This document shows positions 1-7,390 of a stretch of DNA of 11,542 nucleotides, one piece after another. The stretch is from Acidobacteriota bacterium (GTDB lineage: Bacteria; Acidobacteriota; Terriglobia; Terriglobales; Acidobacteriaceae): the NCBI GenBank assembly GCA_021793595.1, contig JAJYSL010000125.1, positions 1 through 11,542 of the forward strand, in the 5' to 3' direction. Every line of letters starts with the position of its first letter. The first letter of the stretch is position 1. The notes under the pieces were generated by a model. It worked only from the letters and a program-made list of their open reading frames with translations, was not told where the DNA came from and did no database searches. The position numbers and the translations under genes were made by a program.

Positions 1-2
1 AC

Positions 3-1547
3 GATTGGAAACAGGAGATTACGGAGCGTCTCGATCGGTATCGAGCGCACCGCCCGCAAACAGCGGTCACGCCCCCGTCGCCAACCCGAACTCCTGTGGA
101 TTCCCGAGCGACGAAGATCGCTCGCGCAGTGGCATCTCGATACGCAGCCGCACCCACGTACAGTGAATTGATTGCGGCAGAGACGGCGCGCGCCGAGGCC
201 TTGATGGCGGAGCAACGGGTCCAACAAGCCAAGGAAGCAGTTGAGCGTGCGGGAGATTTATTTCAGGATTTGGATGCGGAAAACAGCGCTCAGCCCTCCC
301 CCTCAAATTCCAACGAAACCTCGGTCTCCGTGGCTGGAGTTTCCGATGAAGAGCAAGCGCTTCTGCAGCGTTATGGATCCGCAACGATCACTGGGCAGAC
401 GCAGCCGATAGTGCCGGGAACGGCGGTGATGCCGCAGTTTGCTGCACGTAGCCGAGAGATGCGCTTGCATCAGGCGGAGCCGGAAGCGGAGCCTTCATTA
501 GAAGATCTGCTGGCTTCATCGCTGATTGAGCCTCGCGCCGTGCTGCCGTCGAAGCTGATTGAGTTTCCGCGCGAGCTGATCTCGCCCCGTCGCGCTCGCC
601 CGCATCTGCCGGAAGATCCCACGCGTGCACAAGCGCCAGTGTATCCCGAAGAGTCGCCGGCGCAGCTCCGCATTTTTGAGGTGCAGCCCGAAGCTGAAGC
701 CCAAGCGCAAATTGAAGCCGCGACACATTTGGAGTTGCAGCCAACTGCGGAAGAAGCCGCGCAGGTGCAGCGGAAGGCGATTGAGGAATTCGTAGCGGGC
801 GTGCAGAACAGTGTGTCTGCGGCCATACACTCTGAAATCGCAAAGAAAGCTGCGACCGAGACGGACGTGAGTCCGACTGCACGGCCAACGACGCGCGAAT
901 ACGTTAAGGAAACTTCCGCGCAGCGCTCTTCGACGTCCACACCCCAGGTACCTTCCACGACGATGCCGTCGACCCACACAGTTCCCTCGAAGTCGGCGCG
1001 CACGCACAGTTCCGCATCCGGCGCGACCGCCTCTTCCAGTTTTCGAGGACTGGAGTGGGCCTCGATTTCACTCGATAAGGAACCAGCAGCATACGGCCGG
1101 AAAGAGCAGTCCACAGTTTCGGAATATGTGCCGTTCATGGTGGATCCGGCATCCATCGATCGCCGTGTGATGGCGTTCGCGGTGGACTTCGCCGCTGTCA
1201 CCGCCGGATTCATGGGATTTCTGGTGGTTTTTGTCGCGTCCACTCCGCACCTGCCGACCGGGCTGACCGCCGCTGCATTGGCGGGAGTTGTGTATGTCGC
1301 GCTTTGGGTGTTGTATCAGATGCTGTTTTTTTCTCTGAGCGGCGCGACGGCTGGAATGCTGTACGCACACATTGCACTGTGCACCTTTGACGATCAGAAC
1401 CCGACCCGCCCCGCGCTGCAACGCCGGCTTGCTGCCTGGTGGATGTCTCTTCTGCCGCTGGGAATTGGATTTCTCTGGTGTTTTGTCGACGAAGACAATC
1501 TCTGCTGGCACGACCGCATTACCCGCACCTACCAACGCGAATACTGA
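3..1547 (+). CDS. RDD-family membrane protein with long disordered N-terminal region (5' end cut by window)
   Basis: The frame is open from the first complete codon in the window, so the true start lies upstream. A GTG at 96 could initiate, but the residues before it (reading DWKQEITERL and onward) look like real coding sequence. From about 96 to 1130 the protein is low-complexity and rich in Ala, Glu, Pro, Ser and Thr, with no recognisable domain. The C-terminal part (about 1143-1541) is an RDD domain: Arg-Arg at 1161-1166, Asp at 1185 in the first membrane helix, and an Asp-Asp pair at 1389-1394 after the second. Hydrophobic segments lie at about 1173-1240, 1263-1338 and 1437-1490, and the end reads FVDEDNLCWHDRITRT, typical of RDD proteins. 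RDD proteins are inner-membrane proteins whose role is mostly unknown; some are proposed to take part in transport. No partner gene is adjacent. The family call is firm, but the function is not known. Confidence 0.85.
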   Translation, partial: DWKQEITERLDRYRAHRPQTAVTPPSPTRTPVDSRATKIARAVASRYAAAPTYSELIAAETARAEALMAEQRVQQAKEAVERAGDLFQDLDAENSAQPSPSNSNETSVSVAGVSDEEQALLQRYGSATITGQTQPIVPGTAVMPQFAARSREMRLHQAEPEAEPSLEDLLASSLIEPRAVLPSKLIEFPRELISPRRARPHLPEDPTRAQAPVYPEESPAQLRIFEVQPEAEAQAQIEAATHLELQPTAEEAAQVQRKAIEEFVAGVQNSVSAAIHSEIAKKAATETDVSPTARPTTREYVKETSAQRSSTSTPQVPSTTMPSTHTVPSKSARTHSSASGATASSSFRGLEWASISLDKEPAAYGRKEQSTVSEYVPFMVDPASIDRRVMAFAVDFAAVTAGFMGFLVVFVASTPHLPTGLTAAALAGVVYVALWVLYQMLFFSLSGATAGMLYAHIALCTFDDQNPTRPALQRRLAAWWMSLLPLGIGFLWCFVDEDNLCWHDRITRTYQREY

Positions 1548-1765
1548 CGCATTCCTTTTCCTAGCATAAGGTCCGCCGGATACATCCGCCGTGGTAACCA
1601 CTCCCGCGTGCCAAGTGAATTTTTTGCGCAACAAATTTCTCTGGAGTGCGTTCATACCGAAATAAGGTTAGACATCGCACGATTTGCGGCCTGGAAAAGC
1701 GTTCCTCAGCAGGCGGTGCCGTTGTGCGGGAAAGCGAAGATTCGACGACAGGAGAAGAACAGGGC

Positions 1766-2671
1766 ATGCCTATTTTCAATTCCCTCAGAAAAATATTGCT
1801 TGCGCTGGCAATCGTTGCGATACCAGGGTCAATGTATGCCGGCGTGTTTGTTTCAGTGGCAATCGCGCCGCCCGCTCTACCGGTTTACACGCAGCCGCTG
1901 TGCCCGGGATCCGGGTACCTGTGGACGCCCGGATACTGGGGGTACGGTACGGCAGGCTATTATTGGGTTCCCGGTGTGTGGGTGCATCCGCCGAGAGTTG
2001 GACTGCTATGGACGCCGGGATACTGGGGTTTTGGCGACGGATTATATGCGTGGCACGCAGGCTACTGGGGGCCCCATGTCGGCTTTTATGGCGGCATAAA
2101 CTATGGCTTCGGTTATGGAGGGACTGGCTTTGCCGGCGGCTACTGGCGTGGCGGAAACTTCTTCTATAACCGCTCTGTGATGAATGTGAATACGACCGTC
2201 ATTCACAATACGTACAACCGGACTATCATCAACAACACGGTGGTCAATAACCGCGTCAGTTACAACGGCGGCGTGGGAGGCATTCGCGCCATGCCTACAG
2301 CGGCGGAGATGCAGGCCGGCCGCGAACAACATTTTCAGGCGACATCAAGCCAGATGGCGCACATGCAAGCCGCCAGCATGAACAGGGGGCAGTTCTACGC
2401 AGCCAACCATGGTCAGCCGGCGGTGCTGTCCAAAGACACAATCAGCGGACGTAGCTACAACCAGCAGGGAAGAATCGCTCAAGGGCTTCGGACGGGACAA
2501 CTCAATTCCCGCCAAGCGGCAAGGGATCTGAATCGTCAACAGAACATCCACCGCTCAGTCGTGGCGGACCGTCGCGCGAACGGTGGCAGGCTTACATGGC
2601 GGCAAAGGCAAAACATCAATCGGCGGCAGAACATTGCAAGCCGACGAATCTACCGCCAGAGACATAGATAA
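1766..2671 (+). CDS. Secreted YXWGXW-repeat protein
   Basis: This encodes 301 residues from ATG 1766. The frame runs back to 1646, but this start is preferred because AGGAG at 1750-1754 precedes it and the first residues form a classic signal peptide: Arg/Lys at 8-9, a hydrophobic core at 10-20, and cleavage likely after SMYA at residue 25. The mature N-terminus has aromatic repeats of the YXWGXW type: LWTPGYWGYG (52-61), YYWVPGVW (65-72), LWTPGYWGFG (81-90) and YAWHAGYWGP (94-103). A Gly/Tyr/Phe-rich stretch follows (about 104-135), then an Asn/Thr/Val-rich stretch (138-168). A basic Gln/Arg-rich tail (about 232-301) contains GLRTGQL and ANGGRLT and ends SRRIYRQRHR, a helical tail pattern that I recall from other small exported bacterial proteins. 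The family has no established function; a surface or periplasmic role is inferred from the signal peptide. It stands alone between two long gaps. Confidence 0.8.
   Translation: MPIFNSLRKILLALAIVAIPGSMYAGVFVSVAIAPPALPVYTQPLCPGSGYLWTPGYWGYGTAGYYWVPGVWVHPPRVGLLWTPGYWGFGDGLYAWHAGYWGPHVGFYGGINYGFGYGGTGFAGGYWRGGNFFYNRSVMNVNTTVIHNTYNRTIINNTVVNNRVSYNGGVGGIRAMPTAAEMQAGREQHFQATSSQMAHMQAASMNRGQFYAANHGQPAVLSKDTISGRSYNQQGRIAQGLRTGQLNSRQAARDLNRQQNIHRSVVADRRANGGRLTWRQRQNINRRQNIASRRIYRQRHR
1922..2028 (+). repeat. Direct DNA repeat encoding two WTPGYWG units
   Basis: Two 20-base segments at 1922-1941 and 2009-2028 match at 19 of 20 positions, differing only at the ninth base. Both encode the same WTPGYWG peptide and start 87 bases (29 codons) apart. 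They mark the internal repeat of the YXWGXW protein. Near-identity at the DNA level, including synonymous sites, suggests recent duplication or gene conversion. Confidence 0.7.
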
Positions 2672-2709
2672 TAGACCGCAATCTCATGCACCAATCGAAC
2701 CAGAAAAGG

Positions 2710-2750
2710 GGTGGCGGGCGAGACCTTCCACCCGCCATCTTTGCTGCTTT
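2710..2750 (+). terminator. Probable rho-independent terminator of the YXWGXW gene
   Basis: A 9-bp stem pairs 2710-2718 with 2731-2739 (GGTGGCGGG with CCCGCCATC, one G-U pair) around a 12-nt loop. It is followed by a T-rich tail at 2740-2750 (TTTGCTGCTTT). It lies about 40 bases past the stop codon at 2671, the expected place for termination. The tail is interrupted, so its strength is uncertain. Confidence 0.55.
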
Positions 2751-2922
2751 AGTTCCTTCCGCGGCCTAGGTCGCAAGAGCAATTGTTTGCGTGACGAAAC
2801 ATCTCGCCACGTCTGAATAGTCGTTTGCGTGGCGCGACCGCAACTGGAAGGGGGCCCGGGAAATTCGCTCGCCAGGCATCGTTACTGATACATTTTCTCT
2901 GACAGATATTTGAGGAGAACAT

Positions 2923-4245
2923 ATGCACTTTTTTCTATCTGCTTTGAGGCTCGATGGACGTGTTGGTGGCATCTCGCGCAAACTGGCTGCCGGTTTTGCA
3001 ACTCTGGCGATTGCAGTTTTGACGCTGGCGGTTCCTGCAGGCTACGCCGCGAATGCCGCCGCGCACTCGCCCTGGGTGGCGACCTGGGGTGCTGGGATGG
3101 TGGCAATCAATCCCGGCGAAGCGCCGGATTTCACCGGCCAGACATTGCGAGAGATTGTGCACACCAGTGTTGGCGGACAGCAGGCGCGGGTGTGGTTGTC
3201 AAACCGCTTCGGCACGGAGCCGCTGCACATTGGCGCGGCACATATCGCGGTGAGCGCCAGCACAAGCTTCGGCACCAATCCCGACGGAACGCCGAATCAA
3301 AGCGGCATTCAGGCTGATACCGACCATGCATTGACGTTCAACGGCAGAGACACGGTTGTCATTCCTCCGGGGGCGGAGGTGGTCAGCGATCCTGTTTCGC
3401 TGAACGTTCCGGCACTCACAGACATTGCCGTCAGCATGTATTTCCCTGATCACACCATGGCGAGCACGGAGCATTCCTACAGCACCCAGATCTCGTACGC
3501 GGCGGAGGGCAATCAAGTAGCGGCGGCGGATCTGGGAGGCAAGTCCTGGGAGAGCAAGCCCTGGTACGTTGTTTCCGGCGTCGATGTGGATGCGCCGGGA
3601 GACTCCGCTGTGATTGCGTTTGGCGACTCGATTACGGATGGCGCGTATGCCACGGAGAATGAGAATCATCGCTGGCCAGACTATCTGGCGAGGCGGCTGG
3701 CGGCCGATCCTGGAACGAAAAAGGCCGGCGTGCTGGGGGTGGTGAATGTCGGCATCGGTGGCAATCGAGTCCTGCTGGATGGCTACGGCCCGAACGCCCT
3801 TTCGCGCATCAACCCCGATGTGATTGCCCGCAGCGGTGCCCGCTACGTCATCATTTTGGAAAGCATCAACGATATTGGGCGGTTTGCCAACGATCATCAA
3901 CCGTACGGCGATCTGACGCAGCGGCTGGAGGCGGGTATTGCGCAAATTGCGGCGCAGGCCCATCAGCACGGGATCAAGGTGATCGGCGCGACGCTGACGC
4001 CGTATCAGGGCTGCGGATATTATTCCGACGCGGGCAATCAGGTTCGCAATGCGGTGAATGAGTGGATTCGTACCAGCCCGATCTTCGATGGCGTTGCCGA
4101 CTTCGACAAAGCCGTGCGCGATCCGCAGAATCCGCAGCACTTCGCGGCACAGTACGATTCCGGCGACCATCTGCATCCCAAAGATGCCGGCTATCAGGCG
4201 ATGGCAGCCGCAATCGATCTGAGTCTGTTCACAAAAAAGAAGTAG
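2923..4245 (+). CDS. Secreted SGNH/GDSL hydrolase (XynE-like esterase)
   Basis: This encodes 440 residues. ATG 2923 has a strong ribosome-binding site (AGGAG at 2913-2917, 5-nt spacing). The N-terminus has a long n-region, a hydrophobic core at about residues 22-38 and probable cleavage after AGYA (42), so the enzyme is exported. The mature part begins WVATWGAG, as in many GDSL esterases, followed by a beta-rich N-terminal region. The catalytic domain has all four SGNH blocks: GDSIT with nucleophile Ser236; GGN at 279-281; ESIND with Asn316; and the DHLHP motif with Asp415 and His418 near the C-terminus. The pattern resembles XynE-like carbohydrate esterases or acylhydrolases that deacylate polysaccharides or other esters; the actual substrate cannot be read from sequence. 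No polysaccharide lyase or glycosidase is adjacent. The gene stands alone, with 251 bp before it and 349 bp after it. Confidence 0.9.
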   Translation: MHFFLSALRLDGRVGGISRKLAAGFATLAIAVLTLAVPAGYAANAAAHSPWVATWGAGMVAINPGEAPDFTGQTLREIVHTSVGGQQARVWLSNRFGTEPLHIGAAHIAVSASTSFGTNPDGTPNQSGIQADTDHALTFNGRDTVVIPPGAEVVSDPVSLNVPALTDIAVSMYFPDHTMASTEHSYSTQISYAAEGNQVAAADLGGKSWESKPWYVVSGVDVDAPGDSAVIAFGDSITDGAYATENENHRWPDYLARRLAADPGTKKAGVLGVVNVGIGGNRVLLDGYGPNALSRINPDVIARSGARYVIILESINDIGRFANDHQPYGDLTQRLEAGIAQIAAQAHQHGIKVIGATLTPYQGCGYYSDAGNQVRNAVNEWIRTSPIFDGVADFDKAVRDPQNPQHFAAQYDSGDHLHPKDAGYQAMAAAIDLSLFTKKK

Positions 4246-4594
4246 CTCGTGCACTGGCGTAAATGGGCCGATCCGGAGATGGATTCGGAATCTGACTGAA
4301 CCCCCGGTTTTTCGTTGCGAGGCGACAGACCGGGGCCCCAGCAAGACTGCTTCTCAAGCGCAGCGCGCAGGTCCCTCGACCGCCGTCGGGAGGCTATCTT
4401 CTGCCCTCGCACGCCCGGATGTTACCAACGTGCCGTTTCAGCAAGAAAAACACCCCGTCGCAGGTAAATTCCGTGCAGTATTAGGAGCATCACTCCGTAA
4501 CTGACGAAATAGGTATCGCGACTGTCGTGGGACGGTATTCCTTGCCCGAATGGGTGACAACCCGCCGCTGTCGCCACTCCTATGGGTGTAGCGC
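4246..4594. other. Non-coding gap between the SGNH hydrolase and the diguanylate cyclase
   Basis: No convincing gene is present; the reading frames that cross it are antisense to or overlap the neighbours and show no motif. It holds one strong hairpin (4302-4335, listed separately) and a short GGAG/CTCC hairpin near 4487-4499. I see no clear sigma70 -35/-10 pair, although the promoter of the diguanylate cyclase should lie here. Confidence 0.5.
4302..4335. other. Two-part hairpin after the SGNH hydrolase gene
   Basis: Perfect outer arms CCCCGGT (4302-4308) and ACCGGGG (4329-4335) enclose a second stem, GTTGC (4314-4318) with GCGAC (4322-4326), which has one G-U pair and a GAG loop. It sits 56 bases after the stop codon of the hydrolase. 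No T-run follows on either strand, so it is not a standard intrinsic terminator. It could be an mRNA 3' end stabiliser or part of a factor-dependent terminator. Confidence 0.4.
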
Positions 4595-6223
4595 ATGATG
4601 AGAGCGGACAATCCAGGACTGCTTCAGGAGATGGATCTCTACGGTATGGCGCCCACGCCCGGCTCTGAGATTGAGCCGCCCGCACGACTCTTTGCGGCCC
4701 CAACAACGGTATATCCACACTGCACCTCCGCGCGCGTTTTGTTCGCCTTTTGTGCCATCCTCCTGATTGCCCAAGGCGTTCTGGTGGTCGTCGACCCACA
4801 GGCAACATTCGCATCCAACGTGCTGATCGCGTTGGAGTTTCTGCTTGCGGCCGCAGGTTGCGTTCGCTGTGCTTCCACACAGAACGCCGAAACCCGGGCG
4901 CTATGGATTTTGGTTGCATCTGGATTTTTTCTCTCGATTGCCGGTCAAATTGAGACCGCGTACGAATCGCTGATTCCGAACATGCCCTTGACGGCAACCA
5001 TGGCGGATTTCTTTTCCCTGATCTATGGGATTCCGATTCTTCTGGCGATTTCCTTCACCGATGATGATGCCGACCTGAGAGTCCTCTTCTGGCTGGACGG
5101 AGCGCAGGCGATCCTCGCTGCCGTGCTGATTTACTTCCAGCTTTTTTCGATCTTGCCGTCTACGGGTCACTTGACCGCCATCTCGACGACATCGCTGATG
5201 TATGTCTACAACGCGGAGAATCTTACGCTGGCCGGAGCCGTCACCTTGCGTCTGCTTGGAAATCCGGCACCGGCCAAGCGGCGCTTCTACATCGCGCTGT
5301 CGATCTATCTCTGGTCCTACGCCGTTGTGGCTCTCATCGTTGGCTATTTCGAACTGGAGCGGAACATCGCGCCGGGGCTGCAGGACGTCTTCTGGGGACT
5401 GCCTTGCCTGTTGTTGTTGGCTGTGTTGTCGTCGCGGCCGGGAGACTTGCCGGCGGGCAACGAGACAAATCGGGATTCAAACCTTTCCATCGCACTGTTG
5501 CTGGACAACTTGAGCCCTGTGTTGTTCACGCTTGTCATCGTCATCATGGGAGCCAGAATTGCGCCTGTCTACCCACGGATTGGATTCGCATCGATCGCCA
5601 TGGCGGTGGTGCTCTATGGGCTGCGGGCCGCGCTCTTACAAAGCAAGTATCTGCGGTCGCAGCATGACCTGGCGAGGAGCGGTCGCGCGCTGGTGACTGC
5701 CATCGACCGGCTGCGAGACCTGTCGATCCGCGACGGACTGACAGGAATCTACAATCGACGGCACTTCGATGAGGTGCTCCTTGCGGAATGGAAGCGCTCG
5801 ATACGGACGCAAAAGCCCTTGTCTCTGCTGCTGATCGACGTGGACTGCTTCAAAGAATTGAACGACCGCTACGGTCATCCCGAGGGCGACGAATGCCTGA
5901 AAAAAATTGCCGAACAGCTCTCGAAAATACTACGACGATCCAGTGACATCCTGGCGCGGTATGGGGGCGAGGAATTTGCCGCAATCCTGCCGGCGACGAC
6001 CAAGGAGAACGCGCAATTGATCGCGGACGCGATGCGTATCTCGGTCGAGGACTTGAAGATCGCGAATGAAGGTTCGAAGACGGCCGATGTGGTCACGGTC
6101 AGCATTGGCGGTTGCAGCGAGAATGCCATGCTAAGCCATCCCGCAGAGGAATTGTTGAACGCGGCGGATGCCGCACTCTATCGAGCCAAAAAGCAAGGTC
6201 GAAACCGCGTCCAGATTGCATGA
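4595..6223 (+). CDS. Membrane-bound diguanylate cyclase (GGDEF domain)
   Basis: This encodes 542 residues and makes c-di-GMP from two GTP at the inner membrane. An in-frame TAG at 4589-4591 makes ATG 4595 the most upstream start; 4598, 4631 and 4646 are also in-frame ATGs, and none has a well-spaced ribosome-binding site. The N-terminal half has about eight or nine hydrophobic segments (roughly residues 48-66, 73-92, 103-120, 138-154, 165-187, 231-251, 266-279, 296-320 and 328-347) and no recognised sensor domain. A short linker (350-376) leads to a complete GGDEF domain (about 378-541) containing DGLTGIYNRR, the metal-binding LIDVDCFKELND, GHPEGDECL and the signature GGEEF at 457-461. RSSD at 448-451 is a product-inhibition I-site at the canonical distance, so allosteric feedback by c-di-GMP is expected. 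There is no EAL domain. It is a single-gene unit converging on the ROK gene. Confidence 0.92.
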   Translation: MMRADNPGLLQEMDLYGMAPTPGSEIEPPARLFAAPTTVYPHCTSARVLFAFCAILLIAQGVLVVVDPQATFASNVLIALEFLLAAAGCVRCASTQNAETRALWILVASGFFLSIAGQIETAYESLIPNMPLTATMADFFSLIYGIPILLAISFTDDDADLRVLFWLDGAQAILAAVLIYFQLFSILPSTGHLTAISTTSLMYVYNAENLTLAGAVTLRLLGNPAPAKRRFYIALSIYLWSYAVVALIVGYFELERNIAPGLQDVFWGLPCLLLLAVLSSRPGDLPAGNETNRDSNLSIALLLDNLSPVLFTLVIVIMGARIAPVYPRIGFASIAMAVVLYGLRAALLQSKYLRSQHDLARSGRALVTAIDRLRDLSIRDGLTGIYNRRHFDEVLLAEWKRSIRTQKPLSLLLIDVDCFKELNDRYGHPEGDECLKKIAEQLSKILRRSSDILARYGGEEFAAILPATTKENAQLIADAMRISVEDLKIANEGSKTADVVTVSIGGCSENAMLSHPAEELLNAADAALYRAKKQGRNRVQIA

Positions 6224-6396
6224 GAATCCATCTCATCTATGATGTCACGACTTCGGCCAACACCTGAGACCCGCTTGGGTTGCGGGCTTCACAGCGGAAG
6301 TATGGAGCGATTTCGAGTTTATGAGGCAACTTCAGCCCGGCGGGTTCCATCTCTGATCCGATTCTCCAAGGGCGGGTGGTGGTTCGCCTCACGAAA

Positions 6397-6417
6397 TGCG
6401 CGGCAATCATACGCGCA
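6397..6417 (-). terminator. Possible weak terminator of the sthA-ROK operon
   Basis: On the minus strand, TGCGCG and CGCGCA form a perfect 6-bp stem with a 9-nt loop (arms 6412-6417 and 6397-6402), followed by TTTCG. It lies 53 bases past the ROK stop codon. An overlapping alternative pairing, AATGCG (6395-6400) with CGCATT (6418-6423), is also possible. The T tail is only three bases, so this is tentative. Confidence 0.3.
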
Positions 6418-6469
6418 CGCATTCATCTCAAGGGAATCTTAGATGCACATCCTTGCGTATCCAGGGCTG

Positions 6470-7366
6470 CTAGGTTTTCGCGGCTTGGGAGGCGGCGATG
6501 GCGGCGCCAGTGACAGTCAGATCGTCACTCATCGGGACAATTTCCAGGGTGTAGTTCTGCAGCGGACTCATGGTCACCATCTGCTGCAAATAATGCTGCA
6601 GCAGGTTCATATCGAGAAAGCGGACATTGAAGCCCGTGTAGTAAAAGCGGCCGGGTCCCTGCATGTGGATGGAATTCGCAGTGGCTGCGGCGAGACCGCG
6701 ATGCCATAGACGCTCAAACTCCTTGCAGCGTGGGTGGCCTTGTTTTGCGCGAGCGAAGACTTCCTCCGGCTCCATGTCGAGGAAACGCAGCCGCATGGCT
6801 CGGTGGCCCATGATGCCTTCCAAGTGTCCACGTCCGCCGCAGCCGCAATAATTTTCAGTGGAATCGAGAGTGACCACGCAATGGCCGCCTTCCCAGATCC
6901 CCGGCGCACTGGGATAACGTCCAAATCCAATGCCGTATCCCAGCGCCCACAGGCGAATGAAGGCATCGAGTCGACCGTGTTTCGCCGCCACTCCGGCGGC
7001 AATGGCGTCGGCATCGTTCAACACGGTGACCGGTGCGTTGATCCCTGCTCCAGCAAGCGCGCGATGCATTTTTTCCGCGATGCGAGCGCCCTTCAACTGG
7101 GCCAGATTTGGTGCGTCTTGCACCACGCCGTCACGCACAATTCCAGGCAGCGCGAGACCGACGGCATCGATGGGTCCACAGTCGCCAACCGCACGTACGG
7201 CTTCTGCGCGCACTAAATCGATCAGGCCATCGAGCGGCGTGTCCAGAAGAGAATCTGTAACCTCCGGATCTTCAGGGAAATGAAACAGCTGCGAACAGAG
7301 CCTTTGACTCTCGGCGACACCGGTGACGATGCGTCCGGACAGGTGGATACCAAGACTTTTTCCCAT
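6470..7366 (-). CDS. ROK-family protein with degenerate phosphate loop
   Basis: This encodes 298 residues, close to the usual ROK kinase length, with no N-terminal DNA-binding domain. ROK features include LALPGIVRDG (71-80), a DAPNL motif (84-88), the catalytic-base region LNDAD (116-120, Asp118), and EGGH (159-162) followed by the zinc motif CGCGGRGHLE (174-183). Two oddities stand out. The N-terminal phosphate loop, normally DIGGT, reads GIHLSGR here (His8 for Asp, no Gly-Gly-Thr), and the second loop is GYGIG (143-147) instead of GTGIG. The third zinc Cys is His181. Catalytic Asp and sugar-side residues are therefore kept while ATP-side residues are changed, so it may bind a sugar without phosphorylating it, or use another donor. 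It starts 3 nt after sthA ends and uses a GAGGAG in the last sthA codons as its ribosome-binding site. The ROK family call is firm; the activity is uncertain. Confidence 0.8.
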   Translation of the reverse strand: MGKSLGIHLSGRIVTGVAESQRLCSQLFHFPEDPEVTDSLLDTPLDGLIDLVRAEAVRAVGDCGPIDAVGLALPGIVRDGVVQDAPNLAQLKGARIAEKMHRALAGAGINAPVTVLNDADAIAAGVAAKHGRLDAFIRLWALGYGIGFGRYPSAPGIWEGGHCVVTLDSTENYCGCGGRGHLEGIMGHRAMRLRFLDMEPEEVFARAKQGHPRCKEFERLWHRGLAAATANSIHMQGPGRFYYTGFNVRFLDMNLLQHYLQQMVTMSPLQNYTLEIVPMSDDLTVTGAAIAASQAAKT

Positions 7367-7390
7367 GACTCAATTCTCCTCAACCGTCTT
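7367..7390 (-). promoter_or_regulatory. Ribosome-binding site of the ROK gene inside the sthA 3' end
   Basis: On the minus strand the last sthA codons read GTT GAG GAG AAT TGA, followed by GTC and the ROK ATG. The GAGGAG is the only Shine-Dalgarno-like sequence available and sits about 9 bases before the ATG. Ribosomes finishing sthA would therefore reach the ROK start, which implies translational coupling. Confidence 0.6.

Noticed and set aside
470..1243. 257-codon minus-strand open frame opposite the RDD gene
   Set aside because: It is Ser/Ala/Cys-rich without domains and is the antisense of a low-complexity coding region; the + frame has the RDD domain.
1646..1765. Upstream start at 1646 for the YXWGXW protein
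   Set aside because: The 40 extra residues are hydrophilic and would bury the signal peptide; ATG 1766 has AGGAG upstream.
3199..4344. Long 381-codon open frame on the minus strand opposite the SGNH hydrolase
   Set aside because: Its translation is Arg/Ile-rich with no motif, and the opposite strand carries a hydrolase with a signal peptide, a ribosome-binding site and all catalytic blocks. It is a composition-driven shadow.
6270..6286. CCCGC/GCGGG hairpin as terminator of the diguanylate cyclase gene
   Set aside because: The stem is only 5 bp and no T-run follows; too weak to annotate.
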